The position numbers and the translations under genes are program-made. DNA of 64,000 nt from Rachycentron canadum (Eukaryota; Chordata; Actinopteri; Carangiformes; Rachycentridae), in assembly GCA_038496675.1 (NCBI GenBank), contig CM076669.1, positions 731,874 through 795,873 of the forward strand, written 5' to 3'. Shown here one piece after another: positions 44,645 to 55,118 of the stretch (position 1 is the first letter of the stretch; every line of letters starts with the position of its first letter). Under the pieces are notes generated by a model, which was not told the origin of the DNA, did not search any database, and was given only the letters and a program-made list of their open reading frames with translations.

Positions 44645-44732
44645 ACCTGATCACCCAGTGTCAGATGGGACTGGCTCCAGCCCCCTGTTACCCAGGAAAG
44701 GATAAGTGGCATATCTGATGGATGGATCTTAA
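44645..44732 (-). repeat. Fragment of a common fish dispersed repeat
   Basis: GGCTCCAGCCCCCTGTTACC followed by GGATAAGTGGCATATCTGAT and GGATGGATC is the reverse complement of the start of the repeat at 50356 (CCATCCATCC ... GGGGGCTGGAGCC). Confidence 0.6.
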
Positions 44733-46504
44733 ATAACTCTGAAGTTAATGATGTCTCAAGGTCTTAAAGCAGAGTCCCACCAGCCGTTTTACCCTGAGCT
44801 AAATTAAAAGATGTGTCATGATGGTCTGATGTGGATGGATTATGAGACAATGGGCCCCTGGACTTATGAAAGGCCCCCAAACCTCCTTTATACTGAAAGA
44901 GACAAAACAATTACAAGCAACGCATCTGTATGTTGTTATTCTGCATCTCCCTGTGGGTTCAGTTCCTTTGACGAGCCGAGTGATTCACACCGTCCAGACC
45001 AACGCCACCAAAATCCAGCAGCACTCAGTTCAAACACAACGAACCTAATCTCTGATTTGTTCAGCTTCCCAATAGTGTCTGATGTCGTGTTCATTGGCAG
45101 CTGCTTCCCTGTTAGGGACAAAAAGCGGAGCCCATCAGAGGCTGTTGTAAAGACGACAGCTCCTAAATCAACATATTTCCCTGATAGATGAGACGAGCGT
45201 TGCATTGCTGCAGAACCTGCCTTCAAAAAGTGAGAACAAATTCATTAATTGCTGTGATTATCAGGCTAATGTTTAAAATCCCCAAAAATATAAATAAGGA
45301 AGTCTGTCCAGGAGTCTTTGGAGCATCTAGATCCAAAGTGAGGTCTTCAAATGTCTTGATTTGATGCTGAAAAATTATGGACACGTTTCTAAGAATTTAA
45401 TACACCATGAAATTGGAAATTCTTCTTAAAACAGCTATTTTTGCCATCTCTAAAAAAATGTATGAAATACCAAAACTATTCCTTCTTATTTACGCTTGAA
45501 TAGTTTCCTTTGTCATTGTTATAGGGATTTTTTTCTGCCAGATTTGATTTCCAATAGTTTTTCCTATCATGTTTTGTTTGACCTTAACCGTCTCGTGCTG
45601 GTGTCACGGTCAGAAATGAGCCTGGACTTTAAGCTGCGTCTTCGAAAACTTGGAAAAGATTAAAAAACTTTGCGCTCTGACAAAAATATCCGGTTGCTGC
45701 TGTAGAACTGATTGACATCTCATTTCACGGGAGCTGAGAGATGGTGGAAACTGTTTCCATGACTAATCCAAACTGCTCTGTAATCTCAGGCCTCCACCAT
45801 TCATATAAATGAACCCACATTAGAAGTACAGTATTTACATGAGATGCATTATTATGTTTCTATTTTTACCCTCATAAAAGCATTTAATCCAGGGGCGTCT
45901 TGCGCTTTGCGTGACAGGAGCGCAACACAAGATGTATTGGTGAAGAGCTGCTGCAGCACGAATAATTACACTGCTGTTACCACACAAACCCATCAGCCAT
46001 GATTAGGACCATTAAAACATGACTGTCAGATGTAAATATGTGGCCGTGCAGCTCAGCTGGAGAAGGCTGACTGAAGCTTTTGGCATTAACACTGGCTCCG
46101 GTTGTCAAACGTGAAGATGGAGATGAGGCCGTGCAGCGTTTCCCGTGACTTCTGAAGACCAAGGGGTGAGGTGATTAGCGTGAGCTTCTCTCTGCAGCCC
46201 TGTAACCCCTGCTCCGCTCTGCACAGGCTGGGAAAGTGCTGGGAGCAGGAGAAACAAAGCAACGAGGAAGTTACATAAGACACACGCACACACACATATA
46301 TATATATACACAAGCACACACACAGTGGCAGTCCTCAGCTGTAACCTCCACTGCTGCTCCAAAAAAGTGGGAAAGCAGTGAGAGAGCAAAGATGGGACTG
46401 AGTGTCCTGACTGACAGTGTGAGGGACAACAGAGGAAACTGTGTTTAACATTTTCAGATAATCCAGAGTTTTGGAAAAACATATGTAAGAAGTTTTACAT
46501 CTCT
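44733..46504. other. Intergenic, no gene seen
   Basis: Unique-looking sequence with an (AC)n/(AT)n compound tract at about 46281-46322. No gene recognised. Confidence 0.5.
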
Positions 46505-46860
46505 TTAAAGGTCCATACAGTCAAAAGTCTTTAAGGCCCCTACAGTCTAAAGGTGGATGTTAAAGGTCCATACGGTCTAAAGGTAGATGTTAAAGGTCCA
46601 TACAGTCTAAAGGTAGATGTTAAAGGTCCATACAGTCTAAAGGTAGACCTCCATGTGGTCTTTGATTATAAAGCAGGTCTAGGTTCTATATTAATACAGT
46701 GAAAGTATCAAAGGTCTCAGTCACAGAGAAATGCTCACAGCCTGGATTCAGAAGTTGAGCCTTAAAACCAGCCTCAGGACTTGAGGTTTTACCTAAGTCT
46801 GCTATATTTTTATTAGATCACTCAGAGAACATTTGACCAATCAGAAGAAGAAGAAGGATC
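46505..46860 (-). mobile_element. Family A element with about 4.8-copy minisatellite, ending in microsatellite
   Basis: The array at 46505-46651 includes one diverged unit (AAGTCTTTAAGGCCCCTAC). The body follows: GGTAGACCTCCATGTGGTCT, GATTATAAAGCAGGTCTAGG, GAGAAATGCTCACAGCCTGG, then a deletion of the TGATGTCA segment, TTTTTATTAGATCACTCAG and ACCAATCAGAAG. It runs out into GAAGAAGAAGG and (TC)n. Confidence 0.8.
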
Positions 46861-46868
46861 AGATCCTC

Positions 46869-46907
46869 TCTCTCTCTCTCTCTCGTTATATACATATATA
46901 CATACAT

Positions 46908-46953
<46 letters not shown>
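46869..46953. repeat. Compound (TC)n/(TA)n/(TG)n microsatellite
   Basis: TCTCTCTC at 46869-46884, TATACATA units to about 46905, then about 22 TG units to 46953. It sits at the truncated end of a family A copy. Confidence 0.95.
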
Positions 46954-46960
<7 letters not shown>

Positions 46961-47554
46961 ACCAACAATCAGCCAGAGGCAAACACACACAGTCCTTCAC
47001 ATTCAGGTGTTTCTCTGGAGGCCACAGTGACTCTCATCAACCACAGCTGAGTCACAGCGAACACTGAGCTACCTAATATTATAGGTGTAGTGATTTTAGT
47101 CAATGTGTTTATAATCAAAAGACTGTGACTCTTGACCCTTGACCCTATAATTACTGGCTGCTCGTAAATTAGCACAAATTACATGGAGCTGGAGTTGGAG
47201 CTTAATACCTGAGACGTAAGTGAAGCATATCTAATGCCCCCCAACACTCGCTCTCTGTAATCTCTGCTGGTGATGGGCAGGATTTAACCCTCCAGTTGCA
47301 TAAGAACCAATCTCGTGTATGGAGGCTCAGTCGTAGGAGCACAGGTGCTCATCACTGTTCATGTCTTTGGGTGATGTTTTGAATTTACCTGCCACTGAAA
47401 CAACTGTATCCCACATGACTTGTTCAAATGCAACAAAATCAGCTTTAGTGGAAAATAATGATGCTCATTCTTCGGTTGATCAGAGTAAAGTTGATGAAAG
47501 GCAACAGCAAAGACTTACTCAAAGTAAGGTTCATGCAGAGAATGGGACCATGGT
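46954..47554. other. Intergenic, no gene seen
   Basis: Unique-looking sequence. No gene recognised. Confidence 0.5.
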
Positions 47555-47818
47555 CAACCCACCGTGACATTGCCCATCGGTCTGTGAGTGGCTGCTTTAA
47601 GGCCTCCAGTCGGCCATCTTGGTTTTTTGAAACCAGTAGGAACCATATTTAGTGGAGAAGGTGGAGCTGAGGAGCTTTATGGTCTATTTTCCTCTAAATT
47701 GTCCATCATTTAAAAAAGTGAGAAGTGGGGACGTTTTCCCATAGACTTGAATACACTCTGACTTCTTTAACAACCAGTGGAGTCGCCCCCTGATGGTCAT
47801 TAGAGAGGATGAAGGTTA
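47555..47818 (-). repeat. Family B dispersed repeat, internal deletion
   Basis: Opens with GGTCAACCCACCGTGACATT, then CAGTCGGCCATCTTGG, AGGAACCATATTTAGTGGAG and GGTGGAGCTGAGGAG. It jumps to TCTATTTTCCTCTAAATTG and ends through ACAACCAGTGGAGTCGCCC and GGTCATTAGAGAGGATGAAG. Confidence 0.8.
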
Positions 47819-49172
47819 AAGATAGATTGAAGATGTAAGAAAACATGGATGTAACCATGGACGCTGGTAACGATGGCGTCCACCAGCTCCGAGAGGAGAG
47901 AAACAAATCACTTTCTGTTTTAATGTTTGAATTTCATGAAATAAAATGCACAAAATCCATTTTAAAGAAAAATGTCATCTTCTCCTGCAGTGGCTTCCAT
48001 ATTCCTCAGAGCACAACGAGGAATCTGTTTGTTTGCATTTCATATGTTAAGCATTCATTAATCATAGAGACATTTGTCAGGATGAGTCAGTCTGGTATTA
48101 AAGTGGAGGTGATGTTACCATGTGTGAAATTAGCAGCACAGCCCCCCCTCCCCACCCACCCAAACGCCACCGCCCTCCCCCTCGGTTGGTTTGATGATCA
48201 CAGTAAAGGAAACAGAGTTGAGATGGCAGCGGAGGGCGGGGACACTGAGAGGGATTAATTAGCATTCTCAGTAGAGTTTACATATATTTGATTAATTCAG
48301 GCCCTCACAATGCTTTCCATTTTAAAGATAACCGCTCTTCTCCCAGGCTAAACAATTAGGTTACATAAGCTCATATGAGTCTTACATTTCCATGTCACAG
48401 ACCTCGAGCCAGCTGAGCAGCTCGGCTGAAAACCCTTAATTATCACACGCAAATGAGGCAATCATTTTCTATTTACTCGTGCACTGGCTTCCACACACAC
48501 GGCTCCAGTTAATCACCCAGGTCTAAAATAACCTACGTGAGGATGTAGTGAACTTCACGTTGCCATTTTGATCTGTCTTTTTTAGATAATTGTGGGTTTG
48601 GCTGCTCGCTGTGTTCAGGGTTCATTGTTGTGTTCACTCTATATTTTACTGCAGCTTCAGCCATGACCGGTCTATTTATGTTCACTAAATGGTATATGAG
48701 ACACTAAAACTCAACTGTCTTCAAATGTTTCTCAGGCTCATTATTTAGTTTCATTTTCTTGAATTTAATCCTGTTATTTCAATATAATTAAATTTTTGTG
48801 CTGAATTATACTTATTTAACATTATGAAAAATACATTAACCAAAATTAAAAATAACTGTTATATAAATAAATATGACAGTATAATGAATAATCTAAAAAC
48901 ATTTCAGAATTTGGGAAGATACAGGAGCAAAGACAGTGTTTCCATCACTTTAGCTGCCTTCCCTGTTTTCATGCCACCTGACACTTCAACAGTTCACTGT
49001 CTCCGTCACTTCACCATCAGCCCACAGGTTTAAACTTCACCTGAATTTCCAAATGATCTCAGCTCTTATACTTATATATAGACACTTCAACTTCTTTCAG
49101 AATTTACGCTTCAACTTCTTCGACTTCTAAAACCAATTGGTCCATTTATGTGTCAATCAACATATCAGTAGG
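47819..49172. other. Intergenic, possible conserved non-coding element at 48120-48560
   Basis: The stretch at 48180-48560 has many TTAATTAG/ATTAATTC/AATTA homeodomain-type motifs, for example GGATTAATTAGCATTC and ACCCTTAATTATCACACG, in non-repetitive sequence. Conservation cannot be tested here. No gene recognised. Confidence 0.35.
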
Positions 49173-49382
49173 CCTGGACCTGGACTCTGGTCTGAAGAGC
49201 CTTAACCCTTCATTCTCTCTAATGACCATCAGGGGGCGACTCCACTGGTTGGTAAAGAAGTCAGATTGTATTGAAGTCTATGGGAAAATGTCCCTACTTC
49301 TCCTTGATTTATTAGCTCAGTAAACGTTTTCCTAATGAGTTTATGGTCTCAGTCTCTAGTTTCAAGTCTTCAATACAGCATG
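49173..49382 (+). repeat. Family B dispersed repeat, truncated
   Basis: CCTGGACCTGGACTCTGGTC, GAAGAGCCTTAACCCTTCAT, GACCATCAGGGGGCGACTCC, GGTCTCAGTCTCTAGTTTCA and CAAGTCTTCAATACAGCA, then unrelated sequence. Confidence 0.8.
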
Positions 49383-50355
49383 TTTTTATCTTTTTTATTT
49401 CATTCTCATCTCCAAACAGCTCCAGGATTTAGAAAAAAAATTGTCTTTCATTGACTTTGTGTTCCACATCTAAAATGAAACAAAGGTGCTGTCTATTTAC
49501 TGTAACAGAGAGTCCTGTATTTGTAGCTCAGATTCAGTGCCACCTTCAAAAGACAGACAGTTAATTAGCCGCAATTAATATATCACTTAAAAACAGTATT
49601 AATCAACATAATCTGAAGGTGCAGGAGAGCTCATGTTTTAATTTTAGTTTTATCTGCAGTGTCCTCAGGAAAAGAGTGTAATAGCTCCGCTCTCTGAGTA
49701 AAATTCAGATTAAAAAACATGTTATATTTGGGTGTCTGATGTGTTTCAGTGGTGTGGGTCACTACAGACTGTGGTGTTTCTGTGAGCAGAGAGAGAAAAA
49801 TCAGATAAGCAGAAAACAAGCAAACAAAGAGGCATCAGAGGAACGTTATCTAACCAGACTGACTGAATGCAGTGTTTCCACATGAGCGGCCGCTGCCATC
49901 ACTTCTGCATCATCTGCTTTAAGTGCAGCCCCATAACTGTCTGCCACGGGGCACCACAGCACCTACACTGCTGCTGAAAGTGATGATGTGATGATGATGG
50001 TGATGGTGATGATGATAATGACACCTCAGGGTACTGCTGCTCAAAGCCAATCAGAAACCTCAGAAGCATTACCTCGTTTGTCCAGTGGCAGTATTTGGGT
50101 TTTTTTGTGGGTCCTTGGAAACAGAGGGGTTTTTGTTGTGTTTCATATAGTTACATAAGATTACAAAATATTAGACACACAATCATGATGCACATCACTC
50201 TCTGCTCAACTCCTCTAACTCTCGGCTGTTTGTGTCCAGTTTCCCCTCCTAAATTTACAGGCTTTTAGCCAGTGGTGGGATGTAATGAAGCACACAGGGA
50301 CAATCATAGACTCTGGGGGGCCCAAGGCAAAAGAGCCCACCGAAATGCAAAAAGT
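49383..50355. other. Intergenic, no gene seen
   Basis: Short GAT/GGT repeats at about 49980-50020. No gene recognised. Confidence 0.5.
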
Positions 50356-50630
50356 CCATCCATCCATTGTCTATATAGCTTATCGTCAGGGTCACAGGGG
50401 GCTGGAGCCAATCCCAGCTGACACAGGGCGAGGGCGGGGTTCACCCTGGACAGGTTGTCAGCCGATTGCAGGGCCACTCATAGGGACAAACAGAGACATT
50501 CATGCTCACACTCAGGCCTACGGGTAATTTAGAGTCACCAATTAACCTCAACGTGCAGGTCTTTGGACTGTGGGAGGAAGCTGGAGAACCCAGAGAGAAC
50601 CCACGCAGGCACAGGGAGAACATGCAACCT
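50356..50630 (+). repeat. Common fish dispersed repeat (CTGGAGCCAATCCCAGCTGACA type)
   Basis: CCATCCATCCATTGTCTATA, GGGGGCTGGAGCCAATCCCA, TTCACCCTGGACAGGTTGTC, AATTTAGAGTCACCAATTAA, CTTTGGACTGTGGGAGGAAG and AGAGAACCCACGCAGGCACA are in the order of a repeat very frequent in teleost genomes, as I recall. Its class is not assigned here. Confidence 0.7.
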
Positions 50631-50664
50631 TTCATACATCACATAGACATCACACATACATATC

Positions 50665-51057
50665 CTCACAAACCCCATCGGCCTGTGAGCTGCTGGTTTG
50701 ATCTGACCTCCTCTGAACTCTATCCTGATTGGGTGGTACAGTCTGTCAATCACACAGTAGCCACGCCCCCTAATCCATCCCCTCCTTTCTGGTCTATTTT
50801 CCTCTAAATGGACCATCATTTAAAAAATGAACATCATGTTGTATTGAAGACTTGAAACTAGAGACTGAGACCATAAACTCATTAGGAAAACGTTTACTGA
50901 GCTAATAAATCAAGGAGAAGTAGGGACATTTTCCCATAGACTTCAATACAATCTGACTTCTTTAACAACCAGTGGAGTCGCCCCCTGATGGTCATTAGAG
51001 AGAATGAAGGGTTAAGGCTCTTCAGTTTTGGCTTCACTTCACAGACCCAGAGTTTAT
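50665..51057 (-). repeat. Family B dispersed repeat, near full length
   Basis: Begins near CCCCATCGGCCTGTGAGCTG, then ATCCTGATTGGGTGGTACAG, TCAATCACACAGTAGCCACG, TCCTCTAAATGGACCATC, TTGTATTGAAGACTTGAAAC, CAATACAATCTGACTTCTTT and CGCCCCCTGATGGTCATTAG. It ends at TTCACTTCACAGACCCAGAG. Confidence 0.85.
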
Positions 51058-51901
51058 GTCCACTTTTATTCACAGATGTTTACAATAAAATCAGTATAGA
51101 ACAAATAGACCTAGACTAAATCTGACTGTGCTCTGTGAGTAACCTGGATATTATTTCTGGAAAGACACTATACTGTTTATATATTTTATCATTTATATCA
51201 TTCAATTCACCAAAAGCTATTTTTTTAGGTGGACGCTCATGCATTGCATCTTCAATAGGCTGAGCCTTTCATGACAAACATGAGCACAGCCTGTGTTTCT
51301 CATGTGGTCACATGCAGATCTGTTGGTGCTAAATATTCTAATGACATGTTTGACATGATGTGTTGATGTCGTGCAGCAGTGGGAACATAAAGGTCGGCTC
51401 CCCTCTGCAGAAACATGTCAGCCAGGGAGGCCGAACATCAAGCTGCAGACCGTCTGTCTGACGGAGCAGAGGTCAGTTTGGACTGTTAAATAATACGTGG
51501 GCAGGAGAAAAAGAAAAGACAGGACCGTGGGCAGGAAGAGGCTGGAAACTGTTGTTTCTAACAAAATACTGTTCATGTTTATTGAAGGTGAAAAAGCCAC
51601 AGATTTAATTTGGCACCATTTATAGTGATGAGCTGTTATTGCTTTGTTTTTCACTTGTACTACAGAAAATGGCTCAAAATCCTTTATTGTAAACTATCCA
51701 CATATTCACATGCACATCTTTGCAGTGAAGATTTATTAATAAAACATCACCATGTTCAGATTTAACAAACCTCAGTTTATAATTATGATGCCATATATAA
51801 AGTAGCTTCATCTCCTGCAACTACAACATGAAAATACTGTTTTAATATTACTTAATTTATAAATCAAATAAAACAATATATAGCATAATAAATCAATAAG
51901 A
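51058..51901. other. Intergenic, no gene seen
   Basis: AT-rich sequence. No gene recognised. Confidence 0.5.
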
Positions 51902-52200
51902 ACTTTGTGATGTCACAACGAACAGTCACTGCCCTCAGCTATGCCCCCAAACCCTTCCCATCTGGACCCAGCATCCAACCTTGCAGGATTTGTAGTTTAC
52001 CTGAAATCTGCTATATTTTTATTGGATCAGTCAGAAAAGAGGTCAGCCAATCAGAAGAGAGGATCAGAGCCTTCTTCTGATTGGCTGACAGACATGTTGT
52101 CACTGGAGCTCCAGAGCTCAGCCTGAGAGGAGATGTAAAACTACCCTGAGATGGTTTTTGGTTCTTAAAACCACAAATATATCTTCTTATGGATATCAAC
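51902..52200 (-). mobile_element. Family A element body without minisatellite
   Basis: ACTTTGTGATGTCACAACGA, CATCTGGACCCAGCATCCAA, TATTTTTATTGGATCAGTCA, GTCAGCCAATCAGAAGAGAG, GAGCTCCAGAGCTCAGCCTG, ATGGTTTTTGGTTCTTAAAA and the terminus ATATCTTCTTATGGATATCA. It shows that the body can occur without the array. Confidence 0.8.
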
Positions 52201-52816
52201 TAACAGTGAGTTATATTAATATTTGATAGATAAGAAAGGAGCATACAGTTACAAACACAGCCCTTGAATAAGGTGCAGCAGCACAGTTTTAGTTTGTCAC
52301 CTTCAGACTGTGTGAACACAGTAGCAGGTCAAAGAGGCAGCTGGGATGTGAGGCTGGAGCTTTTCAGAGAGATGACAGAGACATGAAGTTTGGCCCCGGG
52401 GCCCATGTGACGCCCCTGTGAGGCTCTGCTGTCCACACAAATCTGTGGTTTGGGGAGGACTGGCTGTACGGTGTTCAGCAGGGCTGCGTAATGAATTCAC
52501 TTTGACCAAAGGTCAAACTGAGGCGGATCTTTTCCAGCTCGCAGTCCGTCCTCATCACTGTCAAGCGTCTGAGATCAGACACGAAGAGCAACGTCTTTCT
52601 CGTCTGGGTCCATTTATCGAACTGGAGCTGCTGCTCTGTCGTGGTTATCCTCTGTTTTATTGCAGGTGTAGTTTGATCAGCAGCTCCGTTAGTTTGGACT
52701 CGCAATGAACAATCAAAACAAAATGTTTTTAGTTTGTTGCTTCAAAATGTACTACACTTATCATACGTATATATATATATATATAGTTTATCTTTGGACT
52801 CAACTGATAGTGGAGG

Positions 52817-52849
<33 letters not shown>

Positions 52850-53324
52850 ATATATACATATATACATTGACTTTGTAATGTCAACATAAAGTAACTGTGT
52901 GAAGTATCTTAAAACTGCAGTTCATTGAATTGTTCTGTGTGATGAGACATACAGTAGTTTTATAATATAATATGGTGACATAAAACACACACACTCCATT
53001 TGGCTGAAAGGATGGACAGTAATGGACCCCCTCAACCCCCACCCCCTGAATTTGGGAGCTATTTTTAGGGGCTTAAAGGAAAATCCTGTTTCATTATTCA
53101 CAGATGAGGTGGCACAACTGCGTCATATAACTTTGTGGGTTTTTTTTCATCATTTCTTTCAGCTGACAGGCTACAGTAGCACGTTCGACTCCATGTGCCA
53201 CATCAGTCATGCATGAACACACAGATTTAATTACTCAGTAATAATATTCACCATGTCTAACCCCAGATATAAATAGACGATATGTGAGTGTGTGTGTTGT
53301 GCTGTTTGTAGTAATCAGAGCAGA
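52201..53324. other. Intergenic with AT/GT microsatellites
   Basis: (TA)n at about 52766-52784 and a TA-TG-TA compound tract at 52817-52865. No gene recognised. Confidence 0.5.
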
Positions 53325-53360
53325 GTCTGCTGTTGGTGTCACAGCACACCAACAGCAGAC
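53325..53360. repeat. Perfect 15-bp stem hairpin, 6-nt loop
   Basis: Arm GTCTGCTGTTGGTGT at 53325-53339, loop CACAGC, arm ACACCAACAGCAGAC at 53346-53360. The stem does not extend past these bases. Too short for a usual microRNA precursor. Confidence 0.95.
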
Positions 53361-55034
53361 ACAGGAGGTTAGGTCACATGCTCCCAGCGGCCAATCACAG
53401 CCAGCCTCGCTTGATTGAATTTCATCGGTCGGCCACCGTTAACGACACGGCTTCCAATAAAACCCTCAGGCTGTGGATGCTGGTCACAGATGTGTGTCAG
53501 CTCTGACGGAGACACGGCGGAGGGCGTGGGAGAGATTATGTCGTTATCAGAACAAAAATGAATGCAGTACTTTATGTATACACCTAATTAACACTGTAAA
53601 GGCTGAGGTCATCAGTTTTTGATAAAAGTTTATAGAGCTGTTAAATCAGCTGTGTGATCATATTGGAGGATGTAGTTCAATGAATTATATTGTGTTGTGC
53701 TATAAATAAAACGAGCAAATATGTTGTTGCTTTGCATGATGAAATGTTAGGTCAGACACAGTGGAGTTTTGTGATTTGTACTTTTTGCAGTATTGACTAG
53801 TTTGAGGGATTAAAACATGAAATTCAGTGACAGATCCAGATCCAAAGCTGGTTGATGGTTGGAGTTAACTGCTTTTAAAAAATCAAAAGTTTTTACACCA
53901 GTTGGACAGACTCTAGGCTGGTTACAGAGACAATGGGACGTAATGCAGTTGTCTTACAGATCAATGTTAAGGAAGCTGCTGTAGTGTTGTATTTAAATAA
54001 ACTGAATGGTGCTTGTATGTATGGAGGATTTGTAGCTGTTTAAAGGAACCTTCAGAGTTGTGCTGAATAATGAAAGTAAGATGTTGTTTGTGTCAGTATT
54101 CAGTATTCCCTCTTTTAGCTCTATTTTGGTCTCCACCAGCTCCTCTTCTGTAGCTACAAAGTTGCAGAGTTGGTGACAGTTTAACACAACACATCTTTTA
54201 ATCCATTGTCATTGAAAATAATTGATTAATGGAGCACAAAGCTTTGTTTTATTGGCTGAATGATTTTGAGTGATTCTCTATTATAAGAGTGTTTATCCAG
54301 CTTGAGATGCTTCATTTCTTTCACCCGGGTGTTAACCCTGGGTACAGTTTGGTCATTTTGGTGATGTAACACTGCAAACCTCTGCAGAATCCGTGTCTTC
54401 GTGCCGGGTAAAATCAGTTCCTGTCTCCTGTGTGACTCTGAGCGTCTGTAGCAGACAGTCTCTCTGCAGCTCATCTTCATCACACTTCTCAGCGAGGACG
54501 AGGGTGTGAAGTCGTGGGCTGTGTCGACGCTGAGCCGGGCTCAATGTTCTTTCATTCATCTCAGATGGTTGAAAAACAAATGAAGAAGTAGAGCGAGCAT
54601 TTCTGCTCATAGATCATCAGTTCATTTTATTATCTGTCTTTTTTAAGCCAAATAAGTTTTGTGGCTTTGAGGTGGCACCACTTTGATCCAGACTGAAATA
54701 TCTTGATGACTGATAAATAGATTAACCAGTGGGTGAAATTTTGTTAAAGGTAAACATTAACAAAGTACATTAGCATGTAGTCTTGTCTCTTTGTTGCTTT
54801 GTCTAAACCCAAAGTTTCTTGAAACAAGTGAAATGTGATTCTGGTATATTTTATATTTTTATTTCTATGTTTTTGTTTAATTAAAGTAATTAGAGTTAGT
54901 CTGCATTAGTCCTGAGATCATGTGATGCTGTGTGGATCTTTCAGTGTGTCTGTCAGGCTGAAAGGACTTATTGACTAAATGACAGAAATATTGAAAAATT
55001 CTTAGGCTGCCCAGTTCTCTGAACCTGTCTTCAT
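53361..55034. other. Intergenic, no gene seen
   Basis: CCAAT-type motifs (GCGGCCAATCACAGCC at about 53388, TCCAATAAAACC at about 53453) and CpG-containing sequence occur at 53385-53530. They could be a promoter, but no exon follows that I can recognise. Confidence 0.4.
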
Positions 55035-55118
55035 TGGTTGGCTGTTTCCTGAGTGATTGTGACATCACAAAGTCGAGGAATTCTTGACAGCTTGTTTTAA
55101 GGCTTTGTCTCTGAATAT
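55035..55118 (+). mobile_element. Family A fragment
   Basis: GGTTGGCTGTTTCCTGAGTG, TTGTGACATCACAAAGTCG and GACAGCTTGTTTTAAGGCTT match the family A body in order. The piece between the first two boxes is deleted, and there is no array. Confidence 0.65.

Noticed and set aside
53325..53360. MicroRNA precursor
   Set aside because: The stem is only 15 bp and does not extend with mismatches, which is too short for a normal Dicer substrate.
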